Origin: Pseudomonas deceptionensis
GTDB lineage: Bacteria > Pseudomonadota > Gammaproteobacteria > Pseudomonadales > Pseudomonadaceae
Assembly: GCF_900106095.1 (NCBI RefSeq)
Contig: NZ_FNUD01000002.1
Location: forward strand, 2,935,501 to 2,999,500
Length of the DNA stretch: 64,000 bases
Reading direction: 5' to 3'
In this document: positions 28,463 through 37,059 of the stretch, piece after piece
Numbering within the stretch: the stretch's first letter is position 1
How the letters are laid out: every line of letters starts with the position of its first letter
Made by a program: the position numbers and the translations under genes
The notes under the pieces: generated by a model
The model's database searches: none
Told to the model about the DNA's origin: nothing
What the model saw: the letters and a program-made list of their open reading frames with translations, nothing else

Positions 28463-31392
28463 CAGGCGGCTCCTTCTTTGGTTTGACGGGCAGGTTGCGG
28501 GGCCAGCTGGTTGCTCGGGCGATGGGCCCGTACCGACTGGTGCGCCAGTGCCGTGAGGATCAGCAGGGTGGCACCGACCACGACCGCATAAACGCCGATA
28601 TCGAAGAACAGGGCGCTGGCCACATGGATATCCCCCAGCAGCGGCAAGCTGAAGTGGGCGGTGTGGGTGGTCAGGAACGGATAGCCCACTGCAATCGAGC
28701 CAAGGCCGGTCAGGGTCGCGCACATCAGGCCGGTCCCCATCCAGCGCAAGGGTCGCAGGCTCATCTGCGCTTCGACCCACTGCGTGCCGGCAACCATGTA
28801 CTGCAGAATAAACGCCACACTCATCACCAGGCCGGCGACGAAACCGCCGCCCGGCTGGTTGTGACCGCGCATGAACAGGTACATCGACACCACGAAGGCG
28901 ATCGGCAGCAACAAGCGCACCAGCACCGCGGGCACCATCATAAAGCCCAGTGCGGTATCGCTGGCGCTGCGCGGGTTGACCAGATCGGTCATCACGTCCT
29001 TGGCCAGCAAGCGCTGTTGAGAGGGCAGTTGCATGCTTTCTTTGGACGGGCGGAAGCGCCGCAGCAGGGCAAACACGGTCAGTGCCACCGCTGCCAGAAC
29101 CGTGATCTCACCCAGGGTGTCAAAGCCCCGGAAGTCCACCAGCATCACATTCACCACATTGCTGCCGCCGCCTTCAGGCAAGGCACGGCTGAGGTAGAAC
29201 GATGAAATGTCGTTGGGGGTCTGGCGGGTCAACATGGCGTAGGACAGGATCGCCATACCGCCACCCACCGCCGTGGACAGCAACAAGTCACGCAGACGAC
29301 GGATACGCGCCTTGCGCAGGGTGCCCGGCAATGGCGAGACTTCCTCGATCCGCCGGGGCAGCCAGCGCAAGCCCAGCAGGATCAGCACCGTGGTCACGAC
29401 TTCAACCGCCAGTTGGGTCAGGGCCAGATCAGGGGCCGAGAACCAGACGAAGGTTACGCAGGTCATCAGGCCGCACACGCTGACCATGGTCAGTGCTGCG
29501 AGACGGTGATACTTGGCTTGCCAGGCGGCGCCCAGGGCGCAGGCCATCGCAATCAGCCACAGGGTCACAAACACGATCGAACCCGGGATTTTCGGCCGGT
29601 CGCCCCAGCCCAGACCGCTGTAGAGCAGCGGGATCAACCCGGCGATCACCGCCGCCAGCACCAGCAGGAACAGCTGGGTTTGCAGGCGCTGGGTGCTGAT
29701 CCGTCGCTCGATGCGCCGCGCGCCGCGCATGATCACCACCAGGCTGCGCTCGAAGAAGCGCTTGCCATTGAAGTACTTGATCAGCGGCGGCAGCGGGAAG
29801 CGCTCGAGCTTGAGCTGCTTGCGCAACAACACATAGAGCACGATGCCGCCGGACATGGCGATCAGGCTCATGATCATCGGCGCATTCAGGCCGTGCCAGA
29901 TGGCCAGGCTGTACTCGGGCAACTCGCCCCCCACCACCGGTTGGGCAGCGGCAGCAAGCAGCGGGCCGACGGTTTGTGCCGGGAATATGCCCACCATCAG
30001 GCAGGTAAACACCAGCAGCTCGACCGGGGCGCGCATCCAGCGTGGCGGTTCGTGGGGGGTATGGGGCAGGTTGGTTGCGGGCGGGCCGAAAAACACATCC
30101 ACGGTAAAGCGCAGCGCATAAGCCACGCTGAATGTACCGGCGATGGTCGCGACCACCGGCAGGGCGATTTCGACCCAGGCCGTGGAATTGATAAACACCG
30201 TTTCAGCGAAAAACATCTCTTTGGACAGGAAGCCGTTGAGCAACGGCACCCCGGCCATGGACGCACTGGCCACCATGGCCAGGGTCGCGGTATAGGGCAT
30301 CAGCTTGAACAGACCGCTGAGCTTGCGGATATCCCGCGTGCCGCTTTCGTGGTCGATGATGCCGGCGGCCATGAACAGCGAGGCCTTGAAGGTCGCATGG
30401 TTCAGGATGTGGAACACCGCAGCCACGGCTGCCAGCGGGCTGTTAAGGCCCAGCAGCAGGGTAATCAGCCCCAGGTGGCTGATGGTGGAGTAGGCCAGCA
30501 GACCTTTGAGGTCGTTCTGGAACATCGCGCAATAAGCGCCCAGCACCAGGGTGCAGGCCCCCGCGCCGCTGACAATCCAGAACCATTCCTCACTGCCCGA
30601 AAGCGAAGGCCAGAGGCGGGCAAGCAGAAAAACACCGGCCTTGACCATGGTCGCCGAGTGCAAATAAGCCGATACGGGGGTGGGCGCCGCCATTGCGTGG
30701 GGCAACCAGAAGTGAAACGGGAATTGCGCACTTTTGCTCAAGGCGCCGATCAGGATGAGCGGGAGCAGAATCGGATACAGGCTGTGGGCGCGAATCTTGT
30801 CGCCGGCAGCCAGCACTGCATCCAGATCATAGCTGCCGACGACATGGCCGAGCAGCATGACCCCCGCCAGCAGGCACAGTCCCCCGGCGCCCGTGACCAT
30901 CAGCGCCATATAAGCGCCGCGTCGGGCGTCCGAGCGGTGGTGCCAGTAACCAATCAGCAAGAATGAAAAGAGACTGGTGAGCTCCCAGAAAAATACGATC
31001 TGAATCAGATTGCCCGACAGCACCAGGCCGAGCATGGCCCCCATAAACGCCAGGAAAAAGGCGAAGAAACGCGGCACCGGGTCTTCGGGTGACATGTAAT
31101 AACGGGCGTACAGTGACACCAGCGTGCCGATGCCCAGCACCAGAATCGAAAACAGCCAGGCGAACCCGTCCAGGCGCAGGACAAAGTTCAAGCCGAGACT
31201 GGGCAGCCACATGAACTCTTCACGAATCACCCCACCATGGGCGATTTGCGGATAGAGCAGGGCTACTTGAACTGTACCGATCAATGCAATCAGACCGGCC
31301 AGCAATGATTCACTGTTACGGGCGTTGTGCGGCAAAACAGCCGCCAGACAGCTGCCGACAAAGGGCAGAAGCAGTAGAACTATCAGGGACAT
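28462..31392 (-). CDS. mnhA: Na+/H+ antiporter subunit A/B fusion (MrpAB/MnhA)
   Basis: The 976-residue first protein of the operon combines the NuoL-like MrpA part (about 1-760) with a C-terminal MrpB-like part (about 800-960, containing RGHNQPGGGFVAGLVMSVAF). The MrpA part contains SLFSFLLIGYWHHRSDARRG, GALSKSAQFPFHFWLPHAM and HSATMVKAGVFLLARLWPSL. Fused A and B subunits are known in Pseudomonas and other proteobacteria (PhaAB). It forms a major ion-translocating path of the Mrp complex. The upstream 181 bases to the EamA gene should hold the operon promoter, but no clear boxes stand out. Confidence 0.93.
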   Translation of the reverse strand: MSLIVLLLLPFVGSCLAAVLPHNARNSESLLAGLIALIGTVQVALLYPQIAHGGVIREEFMWLPSLGLNFVLRLDGFAWLFSILVLGIGTLVSLYARYYMSPEDPVPRFFAFFLAFMGAMLGLVLSGNLIQIVFFWELTSLFSFLLIGYWHHRSDARRGAYMALMVTGAGGLCLLAGVMLLGHVVGSYDLDAVLAAGDKIRAHSLYPILLPLILIGALSKSAQFPFHFWLPHAMAAPTPVSAYLHSATMVKAGVFLLARLWPSLSGSEEWFWIVSGAGACTLVLGAYCAMFQNDLKGLLAYSTISHLGLITLLLGLNSPLAAVAAVFHILNHATFKASLFMAAGIIDHESGTRDIRKLSGLFKLMPYTATLAMVASASMAGVPLLNGFLSKEMFFAETVFINSTAWVEIALPVVATIAGTFSVAYALRFTVDVFFGPPATNLPHTPHEPPRWMRAPVELLVFTCLMVGIFPAQTVGPLLAAAAQPVVGGELPEYSLAIWHGLNAPMIMSLIAMSGGIVLYVLLRKQLKLERFPLPPLIKYFNGKRFFERSLVVIMRGARRIERRISTQRLQTQLFLLVLAAVIAGLIPLLYSGLGWGDRPKIPGSIVFVTLWLIAMACALGAAWQAKYHRLAALTMVSVCGLMTCVTFVWFSAPDLALTQLAVEVVTTVLILLGLRWLPRRIEEVSPLPGTLRKARIRRLRDLLLSTAVGGGMAILSYAMLTRQTPNDISSFYLSRALPEGGGSNVVNVMLVDFRGFDTLGEITVLAAVALTVFALLRRFRPSKESMQLPSQQRLLAKDVMTDLVNPRSASDTALGFMMVPAVLVRLLLPIAFVVSMYLFMRGHNQPGGGFVAGLVMSVAFILQYMVAGTQWVEAQMSLRPLRWMGTGLMCATLTGLGSIAVGYPFLTTHTAHFSLPLLGDIHVASALFFDIGVYAVVVGATLLILTALAHQSVRAHRPSNQLAPQPARQTKEGAA

Positions 31393-31573
31393 AGGCTTCT
31401 AATCTGCAGGAGTTTGTAAGCGATCATACGTGGCGAGTTGCGGATCACCAACAGCGAACCTGTGGCTGAATCCTACAAAGTCTGTCGATAACCGGTAAAG
31501 GTTTCCTTCAGTTCTTCGCTCGTATCACCGCTTGCGAGTAAGACTATTCGTATTGCTTTTCAGTTTTTCGGCG

Positions 31574-32485
31574 TTAATCGCAGGCTTGATCCCCTTGTTT
31601 TTCTTGGGGGTCGTCGAGCTTTTTGCCTTTGATTTTTAACTCACTCACGATCACCGCCGCAACAATCAATACCGCGCCCAGCAGTGCAATACCGGGCAGA
31701 CGCTCACCGGCCAGGCGCCCTGCGATACCGGCCCATACCGGCTCACCTGCATAAATAAGCGTGGCGCGGGTGGGTGAAACGCTTTTCTGGGCCCAGTTCA
31801 TGGCCACCTGAATCACGGCGCTCGCGGCACCCAGGCCTACCGCACTGGCTAACAATAGCCATGAAAAGTCAGGTATGGCTTCTTGTGTGGGCACAATCAT
31901 CAAAAACGCGAGAATAGAAGCCGTACTCAACTGCACCACAGTGACCCGTCGAACATCGACTTTGCCGGCGTAGGCACTGATCAAAATGATTTCAGCCGCT
32001 ATGGCAATGGCACTGATCAGCGTGGCGATTTCGCCGGGGCTGAAATCCAGAGACGCGCCGCCAGGGCCGGACAACAGCATCAGCCCGGCAAAGGCCAGCA
32101 TGATCCCCAGACTCGGCATCAGCCCGGGCCGGCGCCCCAGCACCAGCCATTGCAGCAGCGGTACAAAAGGCACGTAGAGCGCTGTAATAAAGGCCGACTG
32201 GCTGCTGGGGATGGTCTGCAGCCCAATGGTTTGCAAGCCATAGCCGAGCATGATCGACACCCCGATAAACATCCCGGCCTTAAGCTCGAACAGAGTAATG
32301 CCGCGTAGGCTGCGCATTGAAAACAGGGAGACGATGATTGCCGCCGCGGCAAAGCGCAGCCCCACAAAAAACATCGGCCCGCTGGCCGTCAGCGCGTTCT
32401 GCACCAACAAGAAGGTGATGCCCCACACCATGGTGATCAGGATCAGCACGCATTCCGCTTTGCTGAAACGGGAAGTCAAAGACAT
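31574..32485 (-). CDS. EamA-family drug/metabolite transporter
   Basis: The 303-residue protein has about ten membrane segments in two EamA halves (MVWGITFLLVQNALTASGPM, FVGLRFAAAAIIVS; and SAVGLGAASAVIQVAMNWAQ, ATLIYAGEPVWAGIAGRLAG). It ends in a lysine-rich tail. ATG 32485 gives the normal family length. A start at 32581 would leave only a few bases to the divergent regulator. These proteins export amino acids or related metabolites. The divergent XRE-cupin gene probably regulates it. Confidence 0.88.
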   Translation of the reverse strand: MSLTSRFSKAECVLILITMVWGITFLLVQNALTASGPMFFVGLRFAAAAIIVSLFSMRSLRGITLFELKAGMFIGVSIMLGYGLQTIGLQTIPSSQSAFITALYVPFVPLLQWLVLGRRPGLMPSLGIMLAFAGLMLLSGPGGASLDFSPGEIATLISAIAIAAEIILISAYAGKVDVRRVTVVQLSTASILAFLMIVPTQEAIPDFSWLLLASAVGLGAASAVIQVAMNWAQKSVSPTRATLIYAGEPVWAGIAGRLAGERLPGIALLGAVLIVAAVIVSELKIKGKKLDDPQEKQGDQACD

Positions 32486-32596
32486 CAGGCTGAAAGATTT
32501 CAATGGCGTCGCAACCTTGCGTGTTACAGGAAGGGAGACGCACAATGCGTCAAAGCTGGGCAGTATACTGCGCAGCCCCACAAGGTGAGCAATATA

Positions 32597-33160
32597 GTGC
32601 CCAAAGAAAATTCACAACGTGCGTCCGTTTTACAACATGTGAGCCAGAACGTGCGCCGCCTCAGGTTGTTGGCGCACCTGAGCCAGAGCGCCTTGGCAGA
32701 ACTGTCGGGCGTGAGTCGGCGGATGCTGGTTGCTATAGAGGCGGGCGAAAAAAACGTCAGCCTGAGCACCCTTGACCGGGTGGCGGAGGCATTGAATGTA
32801 GCGTTCAGCGACTTGATCCAGGCGCCGGGTTCCCCTGACCCGAGCCGCATCAACGAAGTGGCCTGGACGGGCACCAAGGCGGGCAGCAAAGCAGTGCTAC
32901 TGTCCAAAGCCACCGCAACCCGCGAAGTCGAGCTCTGGGAATGGACGTTGGAGCCGGGAGAGCAATACCACTCCCAGGCAGATGCCGAGGGCTGGAGCGA
33001 ACAGCTGTATGTGATCGAAGGCTGCCTGACCCTGCTGATAGACGACCAGGCGCTGCGTTTTAGCGCGGGGGAGTTTTACATGTACGCCAGCAACAGACCC
33101 CACGCCTACCGCAATGAGGGCGAAGGAATACTGCGGTTTGTGCGCAATGTGGTGATCTGA
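32597..33160 (+). CDS. XRE-family HTH regulator with C-terminal cupin
   Basis: The 187-residue protein has an N-terminal XRE helix-turn-helix (LSQSALAELSGVSRRMLVAI, then EAGEKNVSLSTLDRVAEALN) and a C-terminal cupin barrel (PGEQYHSQADAEGWSEQLYV, then LRFSAGEFYMYASNRPHAYR). I chose GTG 32597 because AAGGTGA lies at the right distance; GTG 32585 has none. Proteins of this design often repress an adjacent transporter and sense a small molecule through the cupin. The divergent EamA gene is the likely target. Confidence 0.88.
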   Translation: MPKENSQRASVLQHVSQNVRRLRLLAHLSQSALAELSGVSRRMLVAIEAGEKNVSLSTLDRVAEALNVAFSDLIQAPGSPDPSRINEVAWTGTKAGSKAVLLSKATATREVELWEWTLEPGEQYHSQADAEGWSEQLYVIEGCLTLLIDDQALRFSAGEFYMYASNRPHAYRNEGEGILRFVRNVVI

Positions 33161-33353
33161 AAAAGGGGGGCAGGAGAATAACTAAAAATTATTAGAATTC
33201 AGGGGGTTGCCAGCTTCCACCTTCTAGTACATAATGCGCGCCATCAGCCCGGGGGCAACTACCTGAAGCGCTGAAGAATCAAATAGTTGTAGCGATAAGT
33301 CGCAGTAACAAACTCTTGTTTTTGATGTTTCTCAAGAAACCTCAAGCACAATT

Positions 33354-33427
33354 GGCCGAATAGCAAAATGGTTATGCAGCGGATTGCAAATCCGCCCACG
33401 CCGGTTCGATTCCGGCTTCGGCCTCCA
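33354..33427 (+). tRNA. tRNA-Cys (GCA)
   Basis: The 74-base cloverleaf has acceptor arms GGCCGAA/TTCGGCC and an encoded TCCA end. The anticodon stem is GCGGA/TCCGC with loop TTGCAAA (anticodon GCA at 33386-33388), and the T arm is CCGG-TTCGATT-CCGG. An integrase gene follows within 100 bases, so this gene is the probable attachment site of the prophage. Confidence 0.97.
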
Positions 33428-33437
33428 CATTCGAAAG

Positions 33438-33467
33438 CCCCGTAGATCAAGGTCTACGGGGTTTTTT
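33438..33467 (+). terminator. Rho-independent terminator after tRNA-Cys
   Basis: CCCCGTAGA-tcaagg-TCTACGGGG followed by TTTTTT. The nine-pair perfect stem ten bases after the tRNA would end its transcript. Confidence 0.93.
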
Positions 33468-33487
33468 ATTGGGCGCAGGAAAGTGAA

Positions 33488-33518
33488 GTGTTCCATTACT
33501 TTGGGCATGGTGTTCCAT
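33488..33518. repeat. Direct repeat GTGTTCCAT near the integrase, candidate arm-type site
   Basis: GTGTTCCAT occurs at 33488-33496 and again at 33510-33518, 22 bases apart, between tRNA-Cys and the 3' end of the integrase gene. Spacing of about two helical turns beside the attachment site fits integrase arm-binding sites. The function is inferred. Confidence 0.4.
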
Positions 33519-33525
33519 AACTAAT

Positions 33526-34575
33526 TCACTTTGTGGGCTTGGCGATGGCTCCGATACGCCGGTAAACCCGTTCCGTAATCCCTTCTTTTGAGTGCCCAAG
33601 AAGCGCGCTCGCCTCTGAAATGTCTGCGATTTCTGACGCGGCCTTTGGCCTGATATCACGAAATTGAAATTGCATGATCCGCTTTGCCTCCTCCTCAGAT
33701 CCCGATGCTCTTGCCCTGTCAGCGGCAAGCAGGCGGGTGGCGTCCCAACGATTGCGCATCATTTGCCAGGACACCCGCACACCGCTTTTGCTGAGAATGA
33801 AGTAAGGCGAGGTGTGAGCAGCATTGCGCTGCATGATTTGGTCAAGCAACAGCCCTAGACTGCTGCGGCCGATACTGGTGTTCAAGTGAATGCGCAGGCG
33901 CTTGCCGGTCTTGCCTTGTCGTACCAGCAGAAAATCCCCCGCCATGTCGTCGCGGCGCATCGCCAAAACATCTGCCGGGCGTTGCCCTGTCAGATAGGCT
34001 AAGTCCATTGCGTCCCGAACTTCTTGTGGTGCGCAGCCATATACGGCTGCCCATACTTCGTCATTGGCGTAATAGTCCCTGGGCTTCTCTTTGTTCTTGC
34101 GAACACCGAGGCACGGATTCTCCTGTCGAGTTAACCCCCACTCCCTGGCAATGTTGAATACATGCGAGAGCAAGGCGAGCTCTCTATTAGCTCGCGTCTT
34201 GGCTGATCGGGCATCGCGGTATTGGGCGACCATAGACGGCGATATTGCATCAATGGGCGCGTCATCAAATACCGCTCTCAGCTGGCGAAGTTCGGCAGCA
34301 TTGTCTTTTTGCGTCCTCGGGGCCTTTTTTGGAATGATGTCTCTGGCGTATCGATCAAATATCCCTCTCATTACAAGCAGGTCTAAAGGTTTTTCTTTCG
34401 ACTCCAGTTCGGCCCACTTCATACGGGCCTGGTTAATATCCTTGCCCAGCGGAATGTCATGGCCCGTTGCATCGCGGTAATAGTAAGCCGTCCACACTTT
34501 CCCGTTTTTACGTAGGCGCGTGCGCTGATACATCCTTGGCGGTAGGTGTTGGTTTTCGGTTTTGCGAGGGCGCAT
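33526..34575 (-). CDS. int: Phage tyrosine-recombinase integrase
   Basis: The 349-residue protein has an arm-binding N-terminus, a core-binding domain and a catalytic domain with R199 (YLTGQRPADVL), K222 (QGKTGK), R306-DI-R309 (QFRDIRPKAAS), H328 (LLGHSK) and the tyrosine nucleophile Y338 (RVYRRIG). The usual His of the HxxR motif is Arg306, a variant that occurs in some phage integrases. It lies between tRNA-Cys and the prophage early genes and is encoded toward the tRNA, as expected for site-specific insertion there. Its ATG follows the DUF4224 stop by one base. Confidence 0.93.
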   Translation of the reverse strand: MRPRKTENQHLPPRMYQRTRLRKNGKVWTAYYYRDATGHDIPLGKDINQARMKWAELESKEKPLDLLVMRGIFDRYARDIIPKKAPRTQKDNAAELRQLRAVFDDAPIDAISPSMVAQYRDARSAKTRANRELALLSHVFNIAREWGLTRQENPCLGVRKNKEKPRDYYANDEVWAAVYGCAPQEVRDAMDLAYLTGQRPADVLAMRRDDMAGDFLLVRQGKTGKRLRIHLNTSIGRSSLGLLLDQIMQRNAAHTSPYFILSKSGVRVSWQMMRNRWDATRLLAADRARASGSEEEAKRIMQFQFRDIRPKAASEIADISEASALLGHSKEGITERVYRRIGAIAKPTK

Positions 34576-34576
34576 T

Positions 34577-34816
34577 TCAACTTACTCGAGAAAAGTCAGG
34601 GGTCCAGGTAGGGGCTGGTGGTGGGGGTTGGGCTGCGAGTGTTGGCGAAATTATTCCGAGCTTCATGCGGGCGAACATACGGCCAACGAGAGGGCGACCA
34701 CCGCGACTTTCGATAAAGACCCAGTTGCGAGCCTTGAGCCATTGGCGCTGATAGCCACGGTGTTTGTAGCCGGTAAGGTCGGCCAGCTCTTCCTCGGAGA
34801 GGATTTCAGTTTCCAT
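34577..34816 (-). CDS. DUF4224-family phage protein (possible excisionase-like partner)
   Basis: The 79-residue protein opens with ETEILSEEELADLTGYKHRG and YQRQWLKARNWVFIESRGGR, the DUF4224 pattern. This family is nearly always found directly upstream of a phage integrase. The stop TGA and the integrase ATG are only one base apart, indicating co-translation. A small DNA-binding role in recombination direction is suggested by position only. It ends in a proline-rich tail. Confidence 0.82.
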   Translation of the reverse strand: METEILSEEELADLTGYKHRGYQRQWLKARNWVFIESRGGRPLVGRMFARMKLGIISPTLAAQPPPPAPTWTPDFSRVS

Positions 34817-34863
34817 TGGCGTGTCTCCATGCCGCCGCGCTGGGCGGCAGAAGGTTGATGGGA

Positions 34864-35790
34864 TCAGAGAGTCAGTACATGGCCGAATGGCACGCGGAAC
34901 CCTGAAGCGTTGCGGTGGCCACCGCCTCCGTACTGGTTGGCAATTTCCGAAACATCCATTCCTTCATCAGTGCTGCGCAGGCTGAACACTCGTCCGGTCG
35001 GCGTATCCCAATAGCAGGCTGCAAAGGGTTCGCCCTGGGCCATTAAGTGGCCGGCATCGCTGGTCAGTGTGTAAGGTAGGGATGCGACAGGTACGTCGAA
35101 ACCTCCGATCAGCATCCTTCGCTTTGTCACGCCAACTAACTCTGCTAAATCCTTGTGATGCTTGCGCTCAATTGCGGCCCCATCGGATACCAGGGTGAGT
35201 ACATCAGCGGCCATAAGTTGGTCCCATACTTCAAAGTCGTAGGGGTAGCTGAACAGGTTGGCTTGGATCTCCCGCGTTCCTTCAAGCTTGAACAGCCAAA
35301 GGTCGCGATCTTCGATGTGCCGCAGTAACTGAGGGGGCTCTTGGCCTGGGAAGTAGTGATCCCACGCGAGCATTGCCCCGCTTCTGTTCATATCGAAACA
35401 GCAGGCGATCGATGGGCCGTTTTGTGAGTTGGCCATGTCGTGCGCTGTTTTCCATCCGAGTAGTGGGGTCCCGTCATCGCGGCGGGTATCTTCTTCAATG
35501 CCTGCGTGGAATGGCTCAAAGCGCCCCAAATCTTCGGCCGCGCTCTTGTGATGGTCGAGCACGATTATGCTTTTCGCTCTCCACGCGAGCTCCGCCAGTA
35601 CGTCGTACTTGTAGCTGAAGTCGACGAGAACAACGTCTTTTCCAGTTACATCCGGTGGCTCTTGGCCGTAGACACCAGGTACAAACTCGACATTAGCCCC
35701 AAGGGCTTTGCGAACTACCCATGCTGCACCGAAGCCATCGGCGCAGTTGCCGTGGTAGATGCACATGGTTTTCGATTTGTTTTCAGGCAT
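34864..35790 (-). CDS. DHH-family phosphoesterase (phage-encoded)
   Basis: The 308-residue protein has DHH superfamily motifs: YHGNCADGFGAAW (residues 12-24, with D18), VVLVDFSY (D57), IIVLDHHKSA (D79-H80-H81), and a C-terminal DHHA1-type QYGGGGHRNASGF near 290. The family includes RecJ exonuclease, nano-RNases and c-di-AMP phosphodiesterases. At this length, without extra domains, a small-oligonucleotide or cyclic-nucleotide phosphodiesterase is plausible. It lies in the prophage early region. Action on a signalling nucleotide used by host anti-phage defence would be an attractive but untested role. Confidence 0.85.
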   Translation of the reverse strand: MPENKSKTMCIYHGNCADGFGAAWVVRKALGANVEFVPGVYGQEPPDVTGKDVVLVDFSYKYDVLAELAWRAKSIIVLDHHKSAAEDLGRFEPFHAGIEEDTRRDDGTPLLGWKTAHDMANSQNGPSIACCFDMNRSGAMLAWDHYFPGQEPPQLLRHIEDRDLWLFKLEGTREIQANLFSYPYDFEVWDQLMAADVLTLVSDGAAIERKHHKDLAELVGVTKRRMLIGGFDVPVASLPYTLTSDAGHLMAQGEPFAACYWDTPTGRVFSLRSTDEGMDVSEIANQYGGGGHRNASGFRVPFGHVLTL

Positions 35791-35836
35791 GACTTCGTCC
35801 TTGCCGCTATAGCGGCTGACTTTGAAGGGGGGGTGA

Positions 35837-36760
35837 TTAGGAAGCGGCTTTCAATGCTTCGATGATTCGCTGTCCAGCCAGCGGCGGTACCGCGTTGCCG
35901 GCCATGTGCATTGTCAGTCGGTGGTTGTCCGGGCGCAGGGTGTCTGCCGGGAAGGACTGTGCGGCCAGGGCCTCGCCGGCGCTGAGCATCCGCATGCGGT
36001 CACCGTCGACCAGGGCCCATCGGTCCAGCGTGGTAATGGTGCCGATCGGGCGGTTGATGTCGCGCCCGGTCAGGCCTGAGCCCTTGCCGTAATAGGGCAT
36101 GATGAACCGCTCGCCGAAGCTTTGGCGGCCATTGCGCACTCGATCCAGAGTGGCCTGGGCTCGGCCCGGCTTCTCGATTGGTGACCAGCGGCCGGCGTCA
36201 AAGTTGAGGAAGCTGGCTGCTGGCACATGCTGACGCCGGTGCAGCTCGAGCATCAGCGGCGCCTTGCTGCGGGTCAGGACCAAGAACAGTCGGACTCGAT
36301 GCTGTGGCACACCTAAGTCGGCGCAGTCCACGACGTGCGGTGCTACCTGGTAACCCAGCGCCTGCACTGCCGCGACCCAAGCCGGGTACAGTGCCCAGTC
36401 GGTGAACTCCTCGACGTTCTCCACCAGTCCAGCTTCAGGCCGATGAAACTCCAGCGCCGACACCACCGCCCAGGCAGTCGAGCGTGATGAGTCGTGCTGC
36501 GGGTTGCCGGACTTCTTGCCGCGGGCTTTCGAGTGCCCCTGGCAGCATGGGGAAGCCAGCAGCAGGTCGTGCGGCGGGACCTTCTCCCATTGCGCCTGGT
36601 GCAAGTCCTGGCAGACGTGCTGTGTTTCCGGGTGGTTGGCGCTATGCCACTCAACCGCAACCGGCCAATGGTTAGCGGCCCAGAGGACATCTACACCCGC
36701 ATTGCGGGCGCCGGTAGACCATCCGCCGAGTCCGGCGAACAAATCGATTGCTGTAGTCAT
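35837..36760 (-). CDS. DNA (cytosine-5-)-methyltransferase, phage orphan
   Basis: The 307-residue product has motif I AIDLFAGLGGWSTGARNAG (4-22), motif IV LLLASPCCQGHS (67-78), motif VI GLVENVEEF (111-119), motif VIII VPQHRVRLFLV and C-terminal motif X AGNAVPPLAGQRIIEAL. In motif IV the usual PPC reads PCC, so C73 aligns with the catalytic cysteine and C72 replaces proline. ATG 36760 is preceded by GGTGA; a longer upstream frame lacks support. No restriction endonuclease partner is adjacent, so it probably protects or regulates the phage genome. Confidence 0.88.
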   Translation of the reverse strand: MTTAIDLFAGLGGWSTGARNAGVDVLWAANHWPVAVEWHSANHPETQHVCQDLHQAQWEKVPPHDLLLASPCCQGHSKARGKKSGNPQHDSSRSTAWAVVSALEFHRPEAGLVENVEEFTDWALYPAWVAAVQALGYQVAPHVVDCADLGVPQHRVRLFLVLTRSKAPLMLELHRRQHVPAASFLNFDAGRWSPIEKPGRAQATLDRVRNGRQSFGERFIMPYYGKGSGLTGRDINRPIGTITTLDRWALVDGDRMRMLSAGEALAAQSFPADTLRPDNHRLTMHMAGNAVPPLAGQRIIEALKAAS

Positions 36761-36809
36761 GAGGTCACCGCGCCCAGTATATTTGGGGGAACTTTCAGGA
36801 GTGGGATTT

Positions 36810-37010
36810 ATGATCGGGAATTGCTGCCAAGAAGCTATGGAAGAGGTGGAAGCAACAGGCACCTCTGAGAAATTTCAGAAGGGAGAAACTGTCGAAGACC
36901 GTGGTCGGTTAGTCACTCCATTCAAATGCACGGAGTGCGGTGATCGCTGGCAGCGACAGGTCGATACTCGCGCTCCGGACAAATGTAATTGGCATCCAGT
37001 GGGCCGGTAG
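36810..37010 (+). CDS. Small putative zinc-ribbon protein
   Basis: A 66-residue frame starts at ATG 36810, 50 bases divergent from the methyltransferase. It carries FKCTECGDRW followed by DKCNWHPVG, a C-x2-C ... C-x2-H arrangement that could hold zinc. The Shine-Dalgarno site is weak (GGGAT). Its orientation opposes the neighbouring early genes. I do not recognise a family. The protein-like cysteine pattern supports it as real. Confidence 0.5.
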   Translation: MIGNCCQEAMEEVEATGTSEKFQKGETVEDRGRLVTPFKCTECGDRWQRQVDTRAPDKCNWHPVGR

Positions 37011-37059
37011 GGCGTGGTTAAAGCGCCATCTCGAACTGGGTTTTCCGGTGCCAGATTGG

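Noticed and set aside
28463..28780. N-terminal extension of mnhC into mnhA
   Set aside because: The extension is a shadow of mnhA. MEEVIAIA at 28462 is the normal MrpC start.
29413..30966. 517-residue open frame antisense to mnhA
   Set aside because: The translation is low-complexity, rich in Gln, His, Arg and Gly, as expected of the complement of a membrane-protein gene. It is a shadow frame.
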